A stretch of DNA of 8,514 bases from assembly GCA_012719815.1 (NCBI GenBank), contig JAAXZP010000158.1, positions 1 through 8,514 on the forward strand, given 5' to 3'. Origin of the DNA: Christensenellaceae bacterium (GTDB taxonomy: Bacteria; Bacillota; Clostridia; Christensenellales; SZUA-584). Shown here piece by piece: positions 5,919 to 8,514 of the stretch; position 1 is the first letter of the stretch, and each line of letters begins with the position of its first letter. The translations under genes and the position numbers were made by a program. A model generated the notes under the pieces. That model was not told where the DNA came from, made no database searches, and was given only the letters and a program-made list of their open reading frames with translations.

Positions 5919-6344
5919 CTAAGTGTTCTCCGCGTTATATAGTGTAATCCAATAAACATTCATCGGCCTGCCGTCAAGGTAAGGCTTTGTTTCAGCGAGG
6001 ACGCCGCCGCACTTTTCAATGGTTCTAATGGAAGCCAAATTGTCCGAATAGCAGCCGAGCATGACGCTGGATAGACCGATGCTTTTCGCATGCTTAAGGG
6101 CCATCTTCAGGATTTGCGTTGCGTATCCCCTGCGACGTTCGCTCGGCCTGACAGCGTAGCCGATGTGCCCGCCGTATTTGGATAAGAATTCATTATCAAG
6201 GTTGTGGCGGATATCAACCGTCCCGATAATCCTGCCGTCTGTTTTCCTCACAGCGAAAAAGGTGTCCGCGACAACCCAATCTTTACTCACGGTTTCGGGG
6301 TTTCTATTTTTTTCGACTTTTTCTAGCCACTCGCCGAACTCCAT
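5919..6344 (-). CDS. GNAT N-acetyltransferase, main part of a frameshifted gene
   Basis: This 141-residue reading frame encodes the conserved core of a GNAT acetyltransferase: EWLEKVEKNRNPETVS (5-20), TFFAVRKTDGRIIGTVDIRH (28-47), GGHIGYAVRPSERRRGYA (58-75) with the acetyl-CoA loop RRRGYA, and GLSSVMLGCYSDNLASIRTIEKCGG (90-114). The substrate is unknown. The apparent start at 6344 has no ribosome binding site, and the missing N-terminal strand and helix are encoded just upstream in another frame (see 6323-6463). One deleted A in the AAA run at 6344-6346 would explain this. It may be a pseudogene, a sequencing error, or be made by reinitiation. It ends 38 bases from the convergent kinase gene with no clear terminator between. 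Confidence 0.8.
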   Translation of the reverse strand: MEFGEWLEKVEKNRNPETVSKDWVVADTFFAVRKTDGRIIGTVDIRHNLDNEFLSKYGGHIGYAVRPSERRRGYATQILKMALKHAKSIGLSSVMLGCYSDNLASIRTIEKCGGVLAETKPYLDGRPMNVYWITLYNAENT

Positions 6345-6463
6345 TTATCCAGCAGGGCGCTTCCGTTTATTACCTGTTCGCCGCAACTGAAAAATTCCCG
6401 TTTGAATTCTTCCGCGCTGCTTTTATGCGCCGGTGCCGGCCTGACAAGCACAAGCTCATCCAT
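6323..6463 (-). pseudogene. Detached N-terminal fragment of the GNAT gene
   Basis: From the ATG at 6463, preceded by GGGGGC, 46 codons read MDELVLVRPAPAHKSSAEEF and on through VINGSALLDK before diverging into WSSASG and a TAG at 6323-6325. This fits the N-terminus of the same GNAT family, whose members run about 170-185 residues; joining LLDK to MEFGEWLEK in the other frame gives a normal protein of about 182 residues. The frame change lies at 6344-6346, overlapping the ATG of the downstream frame. No slippery heptamer typical of programmed shifting is visible. Confidence 0.7.
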
Positions 6464-6708
6464 TTTTGCCCCCATGAATGCACAATACTTGAATATCTAC
6501 AATTAAGCATAACACAAAGTCAATATCGATTCCAAGACTCGGCAAACCGCAAATAATGGGGGTCCCCGGCCCATGAAGCCCACACCTGTTCCATTCCAAA
6601 AAGTCTGCGTCTTTTTGAGGACACCGAGTTGTTTTATGCGGTTTCAAGGTACGAGGAACAGCATAAATCGATAAACAGGCGAAAAAATGCAGGTTTTCGC
6701 CAAGTCTT
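6464..6708. other. Gene-free stretch, possible degraded coding remnant
   Basis: About 245 bases between the GNAT gene and dgkA hold no recognised gene. On the minus strand, a short open stretch between a TAA and a TGA reads as about 37 codons including MEQVWASWAGDPHYLRFAES; it has no start signal of its own and I do not recognise it. A hairpin near the right end is listed separately. Base composition is lower in GC than in the flanking core genes, judged by eye. Confidence 0.35.
6665..6701 (-). terminator. Likely terminator of bofA-dgkA
   Basis: GGCGAAAA (6678-6685) and TTTTCGCC (6694-6701) pair perfectly over 8 bases with an 8-base loop. Read leftward, the stem is followed by TGTTTATCGATTTATG, a moderate U-rich tail. 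It lies 7 bases after the dgkA stop codon. Read rightward, AAGTCTTTT follows, but no gene would use it. Confidence 0.6.
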
Positions 6709-7095
6709 TTATTGCGTGAATGTCCGGATAATATGCGGTACGAATATGATAAGTCCCACCGCAGCCGAGATGGCCGCAAACACAAGCGACGCGCCCGCCG
6801 CCGCGTCCTTGGCCCGCCTCGCCAGCTCGCTATGCTCCCGGGTCATAAGGTTCACGGCAGCTTCCAGCGCGGTGTTGACCATCTCCAGCGCCAGCGTCAC
6901 GCCGCAGCAAAGCAGCACCGCCGCCCACTCCCCGGCCGACAGCCCGCAGGCCAGCCCCGCCAGCACTACCGCAAGCATGCAAACCAGCATCACGCGAAAG
7001 CTGCGCTGTTCTCTTACCGCGTCCAAAATCCCCTGAAATGCGCAACCAAAGGCACGCTTCCCCGCCGTCCCCCTTACATATCCATGCTTGTCCAT
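6709..7095 (-). CDS. dgkA: Diacylglycerol/undecaprenol kinase family membrane protein
   Basis: This 128-residue protein belongs to the small trimeric DgkA family, which phosphorylates a membrane lipid alcohol with ATP. In Gram-positive bacteria the substrate is usually undecaprenol, feeding the lipid carrier for cell-wall synthesis. Features are FGCAFQGILDAVREQRSFRVML (16-37) at the membrane surface, a first membrane segment to about 51, a second with the signature EMVNTALEAAVNL (71-83; E71, N74 and E78 in the catalytic motif), ARRAKDAAAGASL (92-104), and a third segment ending near 120. The ATG at 7095 lacks a clear ribosome binding site, but the in-frame sequence upstream is only the shadow of bofA, and 128 residues fits the family. 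It follows bofA by 29 bases on the same strand, so cotranscription is likely. Confidence 0.88.
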   Translation of the reverse strand: MDKHGYVRGTAGKRAFGCAFQGILDAVREQRSFRVMLVCMLAVVLAGLACGLSAGEWAAVLLCCGVTLALEMVNTALEAAVNLMTREHSELARRAKDAAAGASLVFAAISAAVGLIIFVPHIIRTFTQ

Positions 7096-7124
7096 ATTAT
7101 ATGGATAAAAAAACGTTTTATCGG

Positions 7125-7415
7125 CTAAGCGAGCATCAGTTTGAAAAGCAGTAACAGTATGATGCCCGGCAGGCCGAAATAGCCCGCAATCACGGCGCTC
7201 AAAGGGTTGATCGCGATGGTCACAGAAAAGAAACCGCCGATCAGGTTGATGACCAGCAGCAGCAGGCCGCCCAGCAGGCCATTGACCAGCAGCTTCATGA
7301 TAAACTTCAGGGGGGCGAGCAGCAGCCATCCCGTGAAGTACAGCAGAACGAGCCCGAGCGCAAAGAACAGCACCACCATAAAATCAATGCCCAGCCCCAT
7401 TCGCGTCGCCCCCAT
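7125..7415 (-). CDS. bofA: BofA-like pro-sigmaK processing inhibitor family protein
   Basis: This small, very hydrophobic 96-residue protein matches the BofA family: two membrane segments (about 8-32 and 45-66) joined by a short basic loop, with PLKFIMKLLVNGLLGGLLLLVINLIGG and the conserved C-terminal AINPLSAVIAGYFGLPGIILLLLFKL. In Bacillus, BofA sits in the forespore outer membrane and holds the intramembrane protease SpoIVFB inactive, delaying sigmaK activation; homologues also occur outside sporulating species, so its presence only suggests spore formation. Two starts are possible, ATG at 7415 and ATG at 7400; the second has GGGGG about 8 bases upstream and gives 91 residues, nearer the usual length. 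A weak sporulation-sigma-like pattern lies upstream (7437-7466) but is not convincing. It precedes dgkA in a likely two-gene unit. Confidence 0.85.
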   Translation of the reverse strand: MGATRMGLGIDFMVVLFFALGLVLLYFTGWLLLAPLKFIMKLLVNGLLGGLLLLVINLIGGFFSVTIAINPLSAVIAGYFGLPGIILLLLFKLMLA

Positions 7416-7533
7416 AAAGCTACACGATATATATCATAATTATGCGTTTTGGTACAGCGCTATGACGCGGTATTCCCGCCTTATTGCGCGTCTGTGCCCC
7501 TATATTTATCATGGTATCAGCCGCAGATATGCA

Positions 7534-7559
7534 AACAGGGATCCCGAAAGATCCCTGTT
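7534..7559 (-). terminator. Terminator hairpin after fructose-bisphosphate aldolase
   Basis: AACAGGGATC (7534-7543) and GATCCCTGTT (7550-7559) pair perfectly over 10 bases around a 6-base loop, which reads TTTCGG on the leftward transcript. The stem is very stable but the U-tract after it is short (TTTGC counting its last bases). It lies 33 bases after the stop codon of the aldolase gene. Confidence 0.65.
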
Positions 7560-7592
7560 ATCTGGTCTTTGGTCTGTTAGGGCTCGTAAACC

Positions 7593-8514
7593 TTATGCTT
7601 TGCCCGCGCAGCCCAGCACATGTTCGATCTTGTGCTTAACCAGTTCCTTGATCGCCGCGCGCGCCGGCTTGAGGTACTGCCTCGGGTCGAAGTGAGAGGG
7701 ATTCTCAGCGAAGTATTTGCGGATGGTGGCAGTCATCGCAAGGCGCAGGTCGGAGTCGATGTTGATCTTGCAGACCGCACTCTGAGCCGCCTTGCTCAGC
7801 ATCTCTTCCGGAACGCCCTGCGCGCCCGGCATATCGCCGCCGTACTTGTTGATCATGTCGACGAATTCGGGAACAACCGAAGAAGCGCCGTGCAGCACGA
7901 TCGGGAAACCGGGCAGGCGGCGGGCAACCTCTTCCAGAATGTCGAAACGCAGCTTGGGCGCGCCCTTAAACTTGAACGCGCCGTGGCTTGTCCCGATGGC
8001 AATCGCGAGAGAGTCCACGCCCGTCCTGCCGACGAACTCCTCCACCTCATCGGGTCGGGTATACGAGGAATCCTCCGCCGACACGTTGATCTCATCCTCC
8101 ACGCCGGCAAGACGCCCCAGCTCGCCTTCCACCACCACGCCGTGGTCATGCGCATATTCCACGACCTTTTTGGTCAGTGCGATGTTTTCTTCAAACGGCA
8201 GGTGCGACCCGTCGATCATCACCGACGTAAAGCCGGTATCAATGCAGTCCTTGCAGACTTCGAACGAATCGCCGTGATCAAGATGCAGGCAAATCGGCAG
8301 GCCGGTATCCTCCAGCGCCGCCTCCACCAGCTTGCGCAGATAGATGGGGTTGGCATATGCGCGCGCGCCCTTGGACACCTGCAGAATCAGCGGGGCCCTT
8401 AACTCTTTGGCCGCTTCGGTAATTCCCTGCACGATCTCCATGTTGTTAACGTTAAACGCTCCGATCGCATAGCCGCCATCATACGCCTTCTTAAACATCT
8501 CCGTCGTTGTAACA
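7593..8514 (-). CDS. fba: Class II fructose-bisphosphate aldolase (N-terminal codons beyond window)
   Basis: This zinc enzyme cleaves fructose 1,6-bisphosphate to dihydroxyacetone phosphate and glyceraldehyde 3-phosphate in glycolysis, and runs in reverse for gluconeogenesis. The open frame continues through the window edge as VTTTEMFKKAYDGG, so the internal Met at 8498 is not the start; only a few residues are missing. Numbering from that Met, AIGAFNVNNMEI (11-22), LHLDHGDSFE with D74 and the zinc ligand H75, MIDGSH (94-99), VEGELGRLAGVEDE (123-136), GTSHGAFK with H172 and VLHGASS with H203 are the metal and active-site segments of the class II family. The roughly 310-residue size fits the bacterial short class II group. 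It is the last gene of its unit, followed by a hairpin. Confidence 0.96.
   Translation of the reverse strand, partial: VTTTEMFKKAYDGGYAIGAFNVNNMEIVQGITEAAKELRAPLILQVSKGARAYANPIYLRKLVEAALEDTGLPICLHLDHGDSFEVCKDCIDTGFTSVMIDGSHLPFEENIALTKKVVEYAHDHGVVVEGELGRLAGVEDEINVSAEDSSYTRPDEVEEFVGRTGVDSLAIAIGTSHGAFKFKGAPKLRFDILEEVARRLPGFPIVLHGASSVVPEFVDMINKYGGDMPGAQGVPEEMLSKAAQSAVCKINIDSDLRLAMTATIRKYFAENPSHFDPRQYLKPARAAIKELVKHKIEHVLGCAGKA

Noticed and set aside
6456..6785. A 109-codon leftward open frame spanning the GNAT/dgkA gap
   Set aside because: It overlaps the ends of two real genes, has no ribosome binding site and no recognisable motif.
7096..7101. TATAAT (minus strand) directly before the dgkA ATG
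   Set aside because: Transcription from it would begin inside the gene and there is no suitable in-frame start downstream, so it is probably chance in an AT-rich gap.
7104..7122. Inverted repeat GATAAAA/TTTTATC between bofA and dgkA as a terminator
   Set aside because: The stem is almost entirely A-T, with no following T-run on the minus strand, so it would not terminate; it could at most be a weak translational element.
7096..7329. A 78-codon upstream extension of dgkA in the same frame
   Set aside because: This part overlaps bofA in another frame and has no resemblance to the DgkA family, whose proteins begin near the Met at 7095.
7437..7466. Possible sporulation sigma (sigmaE-like) promoter before bofA: GTCATAG, 15 bases, CATAATTA on the minus strand
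   Set aside because: Only the CATA core and part of the -35 fit the consensus as I know it; too weak to annotate.
7620..8402. A 260-codon rightward open frame opposite the aldolase
   Set aside because: It is a shadow of the strongly conserved aldolase; its composition is rich in Arg and His as expected for an antisense frame.

Overview
The window looks like chromosomal DNA from a GC-rich, Gram-positive anaerobe, most likely a Clostridia-type Bacillota. I infer this from the clostridial-type NifS/NifU pair, a BofA homologue, a soluble-type class II aldolase, the EpsC-like long serine acetyltransferase, AGGAGG-type ribosome binding sites and SigA-like promoters. No sequence search was possible, so the taxonomic placement is an inference. 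There is no phage, transposon, CRISPR or tRNA signal.

Left part (1-3956) is a sulfur and iron-sulfur block read from one divergent control region (about 2455-2614). Leftward runs a compact operon: cysteine desulfurase nifS, scaffold nifU (19-base overlap), an Rrf2 regulator without the iron-sulfur cysteines (ATGA overlap) and metA, homoserine O-acetyltransferase, cut by the window edge. Rightward runs a second Rrf2 regulator that does carry a CX8CX5C cysteine set, overlapping by 14 bases with cysE, serine O-acetyltransferase. Together these genes cover the first step of cysteine synthesis, sulfur withdrawal from cysteine for Fe-S clusters, and entry into methionine synthesis, with two candidate sensors of Fe-S or cysteine status. 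The nifS promoter (TTGACA-17-TATGAT) has a perfect 10-base inverted repeat lying over and just after the predicted transcription start.

Middle part (3957-5880): convergent terminators separate cysE from rplS (ribosomal protein L19), which here stands alone with its own promoter and a roughly 110-base leader that can form competing hairpins. Divergent from rplS is a full-length acetate-kinase-family protein with changed active-site residues (K92 for the usual Arg91, E148 for the usual Asp148), so its substrate is uncertain.

Right part (5881-8514), all leftward: a GNAT acetyltransferase split by an apparent one-base deletion; about 245 bases with no recognised gene; a membrane diacylglycerol/undecaprenol kinase (dgkA type) following bofA; and a class II fructose-bisphosphate aldolase ending in a strong hairpin, with its first codons beyond the window. 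I see no wholly new system. The most interesting items are the paired Rrf2 regulators with their control region, the altered acetate kinase paralogue and the split GNAT gene.
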